This document shows positions 10,081 through 23,578 of a stretch of 64,000 nt of DNA, in pieces. The notes beneath the pieces were generated by a model. The model saw only the letters and a list, made by a program, of their open reading frames with translations. It was not told the DNA's origin and did no database searches. This DNA is from Fasciola hepatica (Eukaryota > Platyhelminthes > Trematoda > Plagiorchiida > Fasciolidae), in contig CANUEZ040000182.1 in the NCBI GenBank assembly GCA_948099385.1, forward strand, positions 18,725,501-18,789,500, given 5' to 3'. The translations under genes and the position numbers were made by a program. How positions within the stretch are numbered: position 1 is the first letter of the stretch; each line of letters opens with the position of its first letter.

Positions 10081-13000
10081 GGAGAAGCGATTAAAAATCC
10101 ATTTATTTAATGTAAGAAAAGGGGTGAGAGCAAGGACCGATGGGCATGCCCAAGCTGGTGGTGTAGAGTGGACCCGTTTTTTCTGCTCTCGTGCGAACTT
10201 TCATCTTCTTGGCTTTCGGATTATCGCCCGATACTAGACTTGCGAAGACTTCTGATTACCTTGAGGTTGTTTGCGTCGGTCGTAAAGTATATGAACCCGT
10301 AAACTGCAAACAATCGATGGTGTACTAAAAGTCGACGTACACTTCTGGGAAGTTGGATTTTCTTTTCATCCATTTTGTGGATTTTTGTTACTGCTACTGA
10401 CATCAGTAATTTCTGATTTCCCATTTACGCTATGCGGGTGGAGAGGTGGGTGGTTGTTAGTCAGGCAAAACTGGTTGTTCCGGAGGATCTACAGTTCAGG
10501 TTCAAAAAGTCACACTTGGGCCACCAAGGGACACTTTCAAGTTTAAACAGTATGCAGCCACGCACTTTCAGTAAACGGGGAGGAGGGACAACGTATAAGC
10601 AACGACGGTCTTCTCTGGTGAAGAGGCGTAAAAGTGGCAGGCCTTTTCCCGGCCTGTATCCGGCACTAGATGAAATCCCCTGGGTCTCATCATCCTCCTC
10701 TGTCAGTCTAACCTATGATCAAACCGAAGCCGCTTTGTAAGGGATTATTTTAACCCAGTTTATTCCTTTGCTGCCTCTGGAGTTCAGGCACCTATATTAG
10801 TAGAACAACAGCAGACTTTGCAGTGCAAGCGAGAGAGCTACTGATGACTTCCATAAAAAGGTTTTATTAAAGGGTAGAATATTTCTGGCACATGAAGTCT
10901 GTAAAAATGGAAGATAAGTGTAAAGTCAAAGTTGAGGGTGATGCGGTGCAGCTGAAAGGGTCTCGGTAAATCGCTGGTTTTTTCAGTGTGTCCTCATAGA
11001 CCATCGTGTTGCTTATGGCGGACACTTGAATACTACTTTCGTCCAGTTTGAGATGTGACTTGGTGGTGGCAAAAAGCGAAGTTTATATTCGGCCGTCAAT
11101 TGCTTCAGATCCAGCACCTCATTTCCGTATGTAAACAATTTAAGGGCCCCTCGTTGGAGACTGGGAAGGCAAGGTTCAGGATTCATTGCAAATGGGATTT
11201 TTGAAAGAACAGTGATAGGGGGACTAGGAGCGAGTAAAATGATGGGTTCGGGCTGGACCCCCAGGGGAGCCGTACGTGAGACGGGTATTGAGGAATTGTG
11301 CCATTCATACTGCCTATGCGCGATGGATCTGTGTCTGCAGGCCAACAAAGTGGGAAAAACGTGGGGGCGTGTGTTGGTTGCTTATCATGGAGGAGTGCCG
11401 GCCTGGCTCTTCTGTGGCTGAGCTGCCCATTTGCGCCTTCTTGGCTCACTTCATTCCGTGGACTCGGCGGAGGGCTCAGGAGCAGGGATCACTACTCGCA
11501 CCCATCCCTGTTTGCCGCATTACCCCGCTGGAAAGGAAGCCGTCGAATTCCTGGGAAGCTCAGATTTTTTTCTTGTGACCTCTGGTGCTTCCGGTCGAGA
11601 GCTTGTGCTGCTCACTAGCGCAGCCACCGAAATCGCCGTTCGGAGAAGCACATGACATCTTTTCCGAGTTCTGTACACCACCCTCAGTGCGGTTCTCCAT
11701 TTTCTTTGGTTTGGACCCTTTTTGAAGTCCATTGATGTAAGTCGCCTGCTGAGGCTAGCCTTGAATTCAGATCATTCGTAGAGTCCCATACCTATTCTGG
11801 TTTTCCCGCCCAGCATCTTATAGTCAAAAACCTGTCCCAAAAGAAGTCTGTTATCTGAACAGTTTGTACGAAGCCACCAGGTCTCGGATACGACGAGGTG
11901 AAACTTATGAGTAACCCAAGAACTTGTGTTAGTTTTGGACGTTTTGTTGCTCAACACTCGAGGGGCTTTAGGATAGAAAATAATTCTTAGACGCTTCGGA
12001 GGAGTGCATAGAAGTGACGGTGGTAGGAGCACACGTAGTATTCGTCCGCATAGGAAGAGAGTAATATCACTTGTAGAAACCGACGGAGAGGATGTTAGGC
12101 CGTAACTCTAAGCCCTAAAGCTAGGTAGGCAGCTGCCTCAGAAACATTGTTCAGCCTTACTGAGGCCGTGCGCCGGCTTACTGAGCGAACCTCTTTCTCA
12201 GCTATTAGCCGTTGTGTGAGTGGCTGTTAACCCTCATGCGGCTGGGCGATGGAGCCAGCTGTGCGTTCCCACAAAGGGGAGCAGTAGTAAGGAAACATCT
12301 AGCCAGGAAATTGAGCCTGAGATCTGTGATACTGACGGCCCTGAAAAGGATTCTGAGGAACGGAACGGTTATGCTCATCCTGGAAATTGGTTTCATTATT
12401 GTGTGATAGCATGGCTCTACGAGAAGTAGGCCTTGCACCGTGAATCTTATATACATCCTGCGTGGAGTTTTAATGGGACTGCAATGGCCGGACGATGGAT
12501 TTCTGTTAGCCAGACTTCGGGAAGTCCTTTGAATCCGCAAGAAACACGCTACTGTTGTGAAAGAGGCGGGTCAGTGGGTTAGTTCTGTCACTGAGTCACT
12601 GGATGGTTGAGTGAAGAATAGTTTTTCGTATTTGTGTCTGATGACATTCACACCGGTCCTACTCGTGAGTAGCGTGAACTTGCATCACGAACCTCAAATA
12701 TTGATGATCTAATTACTCCGGTTATAATGCAATGACACCTCTTATATTTACTTTTAACAATGTGCTTCTCATGAACATACTACTTTTATGCTCCTGACTC
12801 TGCTGTCCCGTGAACGTAAATTTCTATTTCGGGAAAAATTGATGGACTCTTCTCCCATGCACAGTTTCCTCCCACGCAGGACTCTATCTCGAGACCGAGG
12901 CCCCGCTGCTACCGTACTTCACCGTTGGACAACCGAGTACATGTGTGGCGTGAACAAACATATGATCAGATAACTTCGTTTATGAGATATATGTATCTTC

Positions 13001-16000
13001 TGTGGTTTTTAAACTGCTACCACTTGCGGTTCGATATTGATAACTCCTTTGTTTCCTCTAACCCTAGATTATTTTCTTGTTCTTCGACTGCAGCTATCAT
13101 TTTATGGTAGATAGAAGCTTTCTAATTTGATGTCTGCATTATAGAGGTGCTCCGCCACAGTTTCTTCTGGCTCCTCATTGAGTGGACCGTTTATGACTGT
13201 GTTGTTCCTGTTTACCAGACTTCTTCCTGTGCCGCTGCCACTGGTTGGTTACCTGGCTGCCAGTCATCCGCTTTGTTGTGTTTATACCTATGGCATTTTA
13301 TAAGACCACGTTATTACGAAAGACACGGTTATTTAACTGGGATTCGCCCCAATGCTGTCAGACTTGGACAGTCTATATCGTCTTCAAGTTAGTGAGACCA
13401 AGTTTCCGCTAGATTGACGGGGCAAGTAATTAGAAATTTGCCTTGATGAATTTCCCATAGAAAGAAAGCTGCCGTGTGTTAGTTGCATGGCCTAAGTCCA
13501 ATATGACTAGGTTGCCGGTGAAGTCGCTCAAAGATCTGTGCCTGGGAGCTTTCTTCAGTTTTTAATTGGCGGTTAGGCTCACGAACGGACCTTAGACTTT
13601 CCGCTTGTAGCACCGACTTTCAGTTGGAAGAAATCTGAGGGATATTCAATTTCCAGGAAGACCTTGACAAATTGTGTCGATGAGGCACTGACTAGGAGCC
13701 CCCATTGAAAATAAACAGGTAAAAGCACCTCACTGAGGACAGTTGCTCGGTCCTACCCTGGAGATGTGAAGAATAAAGAAAGTGGGGTTCCTTAGGAAGG
13801 GAATAATACTGCGGAGAATTCGTGGATAATCGTGACTGCGGAGTTCACGCTGCAGAGGCAGGACTCGCAATTTGTAAACGGAGGTACTGCTGCCCTCTTA
13901 CAGCCAGTAAGAACCGTCGTCTCAGGTAAGCCACTTGCTGTGCCGCCCCCTCTCTAAACCCCGCACAAGGCCGCTTCAAGAGTACGCCATCCATTCTGGG
14001 GTTCCCAGTTATGTCGGAAACAGGAAATTACTTGGAAGTGCACGAAGGTGATTCGCGCCTGCTTCCTGAATTTCAAAGCCTGCCACGCGAACGAAGGCCC
14101 GAAGGACTAAAGCTCTTTGCTCTGTAAGGAAGGAAGAGCAATCTCATTGTTTAGGATGATGAGAATATTCAAGATTCAAGGAACGTTACTTGTCGCCGAC
14201 AGACAGATCTGAGGCCCAGAGTACACGATCTAAATCTCTGGAAGTGTCACTGGATTGCAGTAATCGGATCGAGTTCCCCCGCCCTACGAGGAGGGCACCG
14301 GTGGGATAAGCCCTCGTGGTTGGTCGCGGATGCCTGGACACTTTATGACTTCTAAGAACGGCAGCCCACGGTAATATTTTGTTTGAAGATCTGAACTTAT
14401 AACACTCACCACCTCATGACTGACCGAGTAATCAGCCATGTAATGCATGAAACCACTTTCCGGAGATCTTCAGCCAGTACACAAAAAAGCTCTGTCTTGC
14501 AGAGACGATCTGGCTTAAATCATACTGAATTACAACTTCTGGCCTGATTCTCTACAAAGTAAATCACATCCCCAGTCTTGAGAAACCGTTTTATTAAAAT
14601 CGAATATCCTTATTTTCGCATCGATCCTTAGTCCTGTAAAAGGTTACTATGGATCTAAAGGCATGCCTTTCATTACGTAGCCCAGTCGCTACGACGTGAG
14701 GAAATAAGACGCGGAAAGAAACTGGCATACTCGGAAGTTCACTGCAGCCAAACTTTACAATTATCGCCCGGTTATTACATTAGCGACGACCCCTTGCCTG
14801 GAGGAAGGTTCCGGGGAAACTATGGAAGGAGGGCTGACGTATGGCGAGCCTCAGTCACCCCCCATCTGCGCCCATTTGTTGCCAGAATGTGACGTAAAAA
14901 CCGAATTCGTTGAACCTCGGCTGCAGAAGAAGATGACCGATTTGAGTAAGATATCATAGTACAAAGAAATATGACTTAAGTTGATCCCTGTTAGCACTAC
15001 GGGACTAAAACTCACGAAAACCGAAGGCTAAAGGTGAAAAGGAAAGCTAATGAGGCCAGCCTCGGGAGGAGGGGTGCAAGGACTACAAACTTGTACCGAT
15101 TTTGATTAAGCGTAGCAAAACCAACGAATCCCAGGGTCAAAAAGCGACTCATTCGTATCCTCTGCGTTACTGTATTCTAAAGCTGTGAATATACAAATTA
15201 TTTAATAACCTCGACTGTACGGCAACAACGAATAACAAAAGAGAACCGAGGTTCAGCAAAATTTGCGTCAAAACACGATGGTCACGTTCGGCCGGGGTCA
15301 AGTCAAAAACTGCCTCTGCACGCATAGACAAGAAGTATGCGGTTGGTTCGAGTGCAGCGGTTGATACATGCTGTAAAATGTACAGGGGGCAAGGAATAAA
15401 CCATACAGTCTAAACAGTACGAATATATGTTAATAGTTGCGAAAAGATTCCAAAAGTGTTGGTTGCAAGGATCCTCTTCTCCGACATCAAATATCAAAAG
15501 TCAACAACCAGTAACCATGAATCCTCAACACGTAAATATACCGAATTTTCCTCAAACAGAGCGAAGGTTTACTGAGATGCCGCATTGCAAGTGAACTTTC
15601 ATTATGGCGAGGTATTTTTTGTTTGGCCCAATATGAAACGGCCTTGCTCCTTCTGAATCTATCGTGGCCCTCATTCCAGGCAACTTCCCGGAAGCTGAGT
15701 TTTTCTAACTTTTCCCTGCTTGACATTTTGTCCACATTATCTACCGTTTCCCCACTTGTATCTGCCAAGGCAGCATAAATCCAGAAGGTCTCCAGCTCCA
15801 CCCGCAAGTACACCACCAAAGCTTTCCCGGGAGAGGATCAACGAACGAGTATCGAGAGACCACTTTTGACTCAAGCTGTTCCCCGAGATACCGTGCCTCA
15901 TGATTGAGCACGGCCTAAGGTAGATGGGATTACTTTTAAAGAACTCTTGAGTTAAGGAGGCAGAACCGGCACTTAAACGTGATTGGATGTCTACTGAGAC

Positions 16001-19000
16001 TTCTTGACCATCGGAAAGGATGCTGTTTGCTTTTCCGTTGAAATACATGAGGACAGACGAAGCATCGGAGGTGGGAAACCGGATACGACTTAGCTCAAGC
16101 CTCCACATCAGGTAACCCCTTCTTGTCACTAAAGCCGTGATTATCGAGGTCCGAGCTTGAGGTGCGTGGCTCAAAATCTCGTCGCTGTCCCGTGACGTGT
16201 ATCCCGGCCCACTACCGATACTAGAAGCAAGATAGTGTCAAAACTCCTCTCTTTCGCCCTCTGCGGTTTTGCAGGGAACTGTCTTCTAAGCCACCGATCT
16301 TATCCAGAAAAGAAAACAAACACAAGATTCGGGGAAGTTGGATTCATGCCTAGTTAAATTGAATTATTTCGGCTGGTACTTGAAGCCTAACCGTGTTTCC
16401 TGTGAACAAACTTTTTGAATCTTTTCAAACCTTCCATTTTTTACCATCCATGTCCCTTTTCCGCTTCCTTCTCCCCCTTTCTGGCAAACAACCTAACCGT
16501 TGTCTCTGCGTCAGCTACGTCGGCCTCAACAACAAAGTGTTGAAAGTAGGGTAACCAGTGCAATATAAAAGCCCACTCTTTTGCTATTGCGATTACCAGA
16601 CCCACTCCAGCTCACCTTTAAGATGGAATAGCGGTACGTGGATACATGCACCTAAGATGAGACTCACTCAGGGACGGGCTGGTGGAGTAATTCTCTACCT
16701 CAATGACATCCTTACTACTGTGCTGACCTTGCTTGGCCCTCTACGTTTATGGACAATTTGTAGACATACCCAGGTCCACCGAAAGCAGTTGCAATGCTAA
16801 CCGATCCGTTTTGCCACTCTCCATCTTTCATATCGGGAAAATTAGAGGACTTTAGTATCACAATTTGCACCAAAGCATTTTGGTTTTCCTCTGAGTTCGT
16901 CTTCTGAGTTCGCTTTAATGATCTTCCAGAGAAAGTATCCCTTATCTCCGCCAGTGAGCCCACCCTCCGGGTGCTAAACAAAACTAAACGAAACTTTCTT
17001 TGAATCTCCGAGGCTGGACTTCGCCCGGAATATGGAACCTCCTTGTTTTTACAACAGGAATACGGCCACCAGTTTGTACACTCAGGACTCAATCGAGACG
17101 GCGTTAGGTTACAGAGAGTCCAAGGAAGGGCCAAGAGTCTGTACGTGTCCCGAGTTCCAACCCATACATTCTACGACTCTGAACCCTGAACATTAATCCT
17201 TCTTGAACTTCTGGTAACCGAGAATATCTGTCTTTCTTGTATATTCTGTTTTTCAGAACTAGTTGGTTAAGCCTTCTAGTACCAGATCCTGGAACATCTA
17301 CGGAGCAATAGAAAGAACTATTCAATTTCAGTCCTTGTAACTTCATCGGACGGCACTTTGCGATTCCTGTGTCATCCACATGGGACGGCCTCCTGGAGGA
17401 AGCAGCGGAATTCTGTTCTTGAGGACTCTCTAAAATGAAGCTAGCCAAACACAGGACTTATATCTATTCCACTCTTCTCCCAAGATTTGAATCGCGCAGA
17501 AATACTTGAGCATTTATCTTCTTGCTGAATAAAAAGTTCGCCCACATACCTTCCGTGCTAATGTATCCTAAGATTTTTCTCCCGTGAATAACCATTTTAC
17601 TCCGAATATATGACTGCGGATGTAAACGAAATATAAAAGGCTTTCTTTTCGCCTCTCTATGTTTGTCACTCCTTAATGCGTACACATATTTACTTGTAGT
17701 AGGTAGCAAGTAAATTGGTGGAACCATTTCCCTGGAGGCGCACTACCGGCTTTGCCGTTGGCACCGTTCATCAGGCAGGCGTACTCGGTAATCCTCTGCC
17801 CACCTTCACAAGTATTTTATAAATGTGTTTATTTCATTTCCTACCGATTCTTTCTTGTAAGTGTATACGTCTCTTCTCCCGCCTCCCTAGAACAGCATTT
17901 GAAGTGTCGCTCATGTTAAGATTTTTGCCAAGCCCAGCTGGAGATATTTTTTTCCTCCTTATTTCCATTATCATGTTCATTTTGAGAGCATCTGCTCTCC
18001 TCTCATCTTGTTCCGTAGTCTCTTTTCCAGCTAGTGGTAGAACAGCTGAAAAATAAGGTTCTTCCGAAGATTCAAGAAAACTTCGGCTTAGGCCAGCAAC
18101 CCGTGGAAACCTGACTGCTCTACACTGGGATGAAAATCTGGTTTCCACCTTTTGTGGGTTTTCAGGGATCCTGTGGAATTGGTGGTCACGGTGTCACCTT
18201 CACTGAAGTCCAGTACCATTTAAAGTACGTTTATCTTAAACTGGTTTTTAGGGCCATATTGGCAGCAAAATTGTCGGCACAAGTTGATGCCATCTTTGGG
18301 GGGTTGCCGTTTTAAGCGATCCCACCAGTTCCAGTTAAAAATGAATTCTGCCTCACAATCAGCGAGTTTTGTCGGCGGAAGACAAGAAATATGTCGGCTG
18401 CCGTAACATGTGCCCACTAGTTGGACACACAGCATCCGTACGACTGCTGTGGGCTTCCAAGTGTTGAAGATGAAACAGCTCCTCCAAAGACTCATCTTTC
18501 ATCTATCGACCCACTCAACCGATCGGCTATCCTATCGCCCAAGATTCCGTTACCTCAAAACTCAAGCTTGCTGCCGCACCAGTGCCGACTTACATCGCCA
18601 CTTGGCCGCTCACAGATGCCAAGTCAGCTCTTCCCCTCACTGTCGCAGCGCTTGGACTATCTCGTCGCTTTAACTTTTGAATCTCGTCCTATAGTGTAAT
18701 CATCTGGACCAGGTCTGAACCTTGTATTTTGCCCCCTACTGTCGTTGAACCTAGCAGTGCTCTAACTCAGTTTGTGTCAACACGGTTCCACATAGAGCAG
18801 ATTGCAATGTCTGTGAACCAAAAGAAGCTCTAAAATGTGGTGTTATTCCCCGCGAAAAAAGCCACAAAAAGGTTGTGGAATACGAGAATATCCGGGGAAA
18901 GCCTGTCAAGGTTGGTACCTTGGTACTTATGTCAAGACCGCCAAAGAAGCAAACGACCTTTATGCTAAGTGCAGTCAGCTTTAATTGTTTTGTATGGAGT

Positions 19001-19739
19001 GTCCTTCTGAAGTACGCCAAATAAGGCCCGGACTAATTACCCCAGTGGAGGACGCGCAAACGGTTAAAAGGCAACCGAAGTTTGTCCTGACCCGAACCGA
19101 GGCTGACAGTGGGAAGAGGAGAAACGGCACAGGTGACCACACCAGAACCTAGTTTGTTTTAGGCAAGTGGTTTGTACAGTTCTCCGAGCTCTTCTTCAGA
19201 GATAGCGATATTGTGGACGAAAGAGCCGTTGTCTGGACATAAAGACACATCATGGTTTGAGACAAACAAAAGGAAAAAGGTGCCGCTCGAGTTCTGTGCA
19301 CGTTCTTCCCAAACAATCATATCCACTTCAATGCTTTCGGGTTGTCTGCACAAACCTCGACTTAGATGCCGAAGTTCAGTGCCACACATTGTTTGTAAAG
19401 TTAAATGGCGTGATCTGTGCCTTGGCCACATCCCGACATTGATAAACCAAGAGACCACAAATATAGGAATAACCTAACCCGCGTGTAATTTTTTGAAGGA
19501 CAGTTGTGAATTCGGCATAACCAATTATTGGTACCAAAATAATCGCTTCTTCCGTGCTCTGCCCGGGCCCATGGCACAATATTGTTTTCGAAAATCAGCT
19601 GCAGGCTATCAGCTAAGGTATTGATTACCCGCTTAAAAAAGACGCCACGTGAATTACGTGTCTCCCTCATAGTCCGCATTTACTCTAAAGTAACAATATT
19701 AACGTTGGTTTATTTCGAAGATACCAGAAGCATGCCAAA
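10081..19739. other. Long region without identifiable features
   Basis: About 9.6 kb was read on both strands. I find no convincing coding exon, RNA gene, LTR or palindrome. At about 16650-16720 a plus-strand stretch reads GRAGGVILYLNDIL, reminiscent of the RGGGV block of LINE endonucleases, but it is isolated. Minus-strand frames at 15737-16174 (145 codons) and 17104-17448 resemble nothing I know. The region could be old decayed repeats, intron or intergenic DNA. Confidence 0.35.
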
Positions 19740-21703
19740 TGCATGATAAAATTTACACAAGCCATAAAATGAACATACAAAATTCGTAAAAATGTCTGAA
19801 AGAATCCAAAGGTGGATTAAAATGGATGCCCGGTGAATTTAAGAGTCAAGCTCGAAAGGAGAATCTGACTGCCACAAGAAGATGCACCTGGAAGCTGACA
19901 GACATAAATGAGAGAGGCTAGAAATCGATATAAGTAACTGTGGTAGCGGGAGACGATGGGGAAAAGAGAGAGAGGCATAGCAAGGGAATAGATAGGAATG
20001 AGGCTTTGCTAAGTTGCAATAGATGACCGGCGAACAGGACACAAAACTCACTGTAAAACAGGCAGCGAGCAATGCAAAACGGTAAAGGTGGATCAGATGG
20101 CAAGAGTGATTTGGAAGGATTGGATACCGTAGATGCAAAGCACAGACTTAGGAAGGATGGAGTCGTATATTGACGGTCAGCTGAAAGATAGCCCGAAAAA
20201 TGGCCGGCAAAGAACTGCAGGATGCGGAGTAAATGTATTTGCACATTTATATATACATATATATGTGGTAAGCAGGGGAACAGGGCAACGGATTGCTAGA
20301 AGAGAAAACATCAGGGGTCGGAAGATGCAAGTGGGGTTAGATGTATTTATATGGAATTAAATTATAAATATCTTGAAGAATTTTTTCATGACAGGTGAAC
20401 TTTATGGATCAGCAGATAGAGAAAAAACACTTTGGAAGCACAGAATTGATGACGACTGTGAGGAGCGTTTCACAAAATAGAGAGGACGAAGGGAAGGATC
20501 GAAGAAAACAGGTAAAAAAGAACTAATAATCTGCATATTGCAGGTGAGACATGTGGTGTCGGTAAAAAATGGAAGAAGTCCTAATAAGTGGACTTGCTTT
20601 ATTCGGCGGGAAGATGATGGCGACAGGAATGGCTTGGGAGAGCAGAGCGAATACAGATTAAATTGGGGAAAGGTACTTAGGAAATGAGACTGCTGGCGGT
20701 ACAAAGATACAGCAGCTGTAGCGGCGAACTGTGTGGGAGAGAAATAAGTATGTAAAAGACCAGAGAAATCGGGTAATTGAAGATGAAACGTATTTAAAGT
20801 CTAAGCGAAAGTTTTAACGTAAAGTTGTCTTTACTCTTCGTGGGATTTGAGGAAGTGGACCAAACTAAAAGGCTCACAGAAAATCCTGTGACTAGCAGCA
20901 AAGGAAGCAGGAGTTGACAGCACAGACCGGAGAGATACTGGTGAGACACGACCTATCAGACCGTTTTACTGCCAGTGAAACACGAACAAGGCTGAGAAAA
21001 AAGGCACTAGGATGAGTACCCCGGTGGTGTAACAAAAGACGCGAGAAATAAATACGCTCCCGAGTTGGGGCAATGGAAGTTGAGAGCCGCTTGTCCGCAG
21101 GCAACTGTAAAAATGGATGGAGCCGGAGAATGCTATCCGGGGTACTGCCTAGTGGAAAGATCCACTGAGGAATTGCGGATTCGGGCAAGGAAAATATGGT
21201 GATGGTCAACAGATAATGAATGTGGCCAAAAAAGATGCAAAGACTGGAACAGCGAGTTACCATATGAGGATTGATCATGGATGCAGGTGGGACTAGTGCG
21301 TAGTGGCATTGGGCTTGAGAAGGGAGAAGGAGGGAGAATTTGAAAAAAACCCTCAAGTTGTGGGATATAAGAGGGCCATCAACGAACTTTATGAGCATAA
21401 GGTTATGCCAAATGAGTGGAGACAAGAAGCTGACAGTGAGGACATGGGTGTAAAAAGAAATATTGGTGGGCCTCGGCAAAGCAAAGTGAGTGGGGCGATA
21501 GCGACGCTTAATGAGACATGACATGGCAATAGTCGACTGAAACAAGAGCGGAATGAAAAGGTTTGGATACAGCGGTAAAAAGGCGAAAATGGGAAGCTCT
21601 GAGAGTGCTGACATGAGAGATAGTTGGGCTTACAGTGGTGGGAAAAGGAAGGTAAGAGCATTCGATTTACAACCGATGGCATTTAATTCGGTGGAGTGAG
21701 GTG
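19740..21703 (-). mobile_element. LINE-B, 3' part (left of BEL-3)
   Basis: This is the 3' non-coding part of a minus-strand LINE whose 5' part lies at 30709-34450. It aligns along its length with the second copy at 54160-56210. Shared landmarks are GCGAGCAATGCAAAACG, the AT-rich run at about 20247-20270 and GATTTACAACCGATGG. The minus strand is pyrimidine-rich, which produces long Ser/Leu/Pro open frames (for example 20892-21614) that I do not consider coding. The 3' end near 19740 is approximate. Confidence 0.75.
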
Positions 21704-22417
21704 TGTAATGTCCATGTTGATTGAAAAATTCCCCTTCTGCTCACATTCCTGTACTCTATGACCGATTTTGGACCGCCTTCTCTAACCCACTTCATGCTGA
21801 CACTGTTTTGTGGTCGACAATTATTCTACGCTTGGTGCACTTACTTTTTCTTTTTATGGTTGTGCTTCCTTATTGAGATTACTCTGAGGACAGTTGGTAC
21901 GGTCGTGAGATGCACTGGTTCAACATAGTTTGTTTTATTACTCCTCGGTTTCGCTTTCTCGCTCACGTCGACTGACCGTAGACGTTCAGCTCGTTTACGT
22001 TCATTTTTGGCTGCCACGCACAGGGAATTGTTCTTTGGGCCTGATTAAGCGTGGAGAACTTGTTCTATTTGTTTCGACATCAGGACAGGTATTTATTATT
22101 TACTCTTTTTGGCCAACTATTCCTCTTTTTACAGAATTTGTACTGTTTTTGATTACCTATTTGGCTGGATAGTGACTGAGGCTCACTGTCAGAGGTATGA
22201 TCATGTTTGTACTTATATTTTTACTCGCTAATAGTACCGTAGAATTTGCAGAGCAATCGTATCCTTGATTTGTGTTCTGCATCGATTTGGGCTACGCGTT
22301 GCTTTGAGGCTCCAAGGTGCTATCCAGAACGAGTGAAGCTTATTAGTCGGTGAATCAATAACTGAATCGTTGGTCAGGCTTCACCCGGACCAGGACTTGA
22401 GCGTTTTGGGCGTTACA
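21704..22417 (+). repeat. 5' LTR of BEL-3
   Basis: The 714-bp LTR starts TGTAATGTCC and ends GGGCGTTACA. It differs from the 3' LTR at about 21872 (TTATTGAG against TTACTGAG) and at the base before the terminal CGTTACA. A frame of 80 codons inside it is identical in both LTRs but is not expected to be coding. Confidence 0.96.
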
Positions 22418-22442
22418 TTACTTTGACACTGTCTCTGGAACG

Positions 22443-23578
22443 ATGCAAACTACAAGGAGCAATAAGGTGACCACTGGACTCAACCGATCTGACAATGGGG
22501 TCGGATCGGATCAAATCATCGCTGGAACCCGGCAAGTCCCTCCTGATAGTTTTTCTGTTCATGGCTCCAGGGTTACAGGCTCTAGTCTGCATAGTCGTTG
22601 TTCTAAGTCGAATTTGTTGCTTGTCTAACTTAGGGAACGCCACCTTAAAGAGAAAATAGCACAGGATTTGAAGGCCTTTAAAGAAAGCCAGAAAAAAAGT
22701 TTCTAAGAGTCAAGCAAGATTTGGAGATCGCCGAACTCTCAGATAGGTTAGACAGAAGTGCGTCTGTGCGATCCTCGGACTCAGTCGACTGTGATAAAAG
22801 AGTGCGTGAGTACGTTCAGGTGCACACCAGGTCGATTTGTGATGAGTTCATAGGTACTGCTGTTCAGGGAGACGAAAAAGACGGTGAGCAGGACCCTAAT
22901 CATAAGTTACGGAATGCGGCTTCTCACTTTGTGGGTGGGATTGACTTACCAAAAGTAGAATTGTTTTCGTTCGATGGTCGGCCAGAAATGTACTTGAAAT
23001 TCACTCGACAGTTTCATGTGTATGTCACCTCGAAGGTTATGGATGACGGCCAAAGCCTGATGTATTTGCTTCATTACTATAAAGGCAAAGCGCTGGTAGC
23101 AATCGAGGAATGTGTGATGCTTCCTCCCAGCGAAGGATATCGTAGAGCTTGTGAGATACTAAAGGAATTATTTGGCCGCCCGCACGAGGTAACGCGATCA
23201 CTCCTAGAGGGCCTAATGAAAGAATTGAACACCAGCAGCTTGGACTCAGAAGCACTATCGACGCTAGCCGTTAGAATGGAGAGCTGCCTGATTGCTCTCG
23301 AGCAGATGAATTATACGTCAGATCTGAACTCGCTGGCCACCCTGGAACGTGTAGTTAGTGGTCTTCCATACTCAATACGGAATAAGTGGGCTGAGCGAGT
23401 CGATCGGTTAACGCAAAACGGTCGAGAACCAGCGTTTAGTGAGCTTACGGAATTCGTGTCCACCACGGCCAGGATCGCCCGTAGTCGCTTCAGACAACTG
23501 GCAAGCCGAACTAAGACCACCGGCCGGGTGATCCAAGCCAATCGCAACCCAGGTTCACCTCAATCTGGATCTAGTTGA
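22443..23578 (+). pseudogene. gag: BEL-3 gag
   Basis: Gag of BEL-3 starts at 22443 (MQTTRSNK), 25 bases after the LTR. The first frame meets a stop at about 22626, continues through RERHLKEKIAQDLKAF, then shifts frame at a run of seven A (about 22690). The main frame follows to 23576. It holds the DUF1759-like domain: LPKVELFSFDGRPEMYLKF, LMYLLHYYKGKALVAIEE and LKELFGRPHEVTRSLLEG. The C-terminal REPAFSELTEFV segment comes next. A TGA at 23576-23578 separates it from the zinc knuckles in the same frame. Confidence 0.92.

Noticed and set aside
16558..16800. Possible LINE endonuclease block (GGVILYLNDIL)
   Set aside because: Only one short phrase matches and no second endonuclease block is in register nearby.
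20892..21614. 240-codon minus-strand open frame
   Set aside because: Ser/Leu/Pro-rich translation of a pyrimidine-rich LINE-B 3' region. The homologous stretch at 55-56 kb does not keep the frame open.
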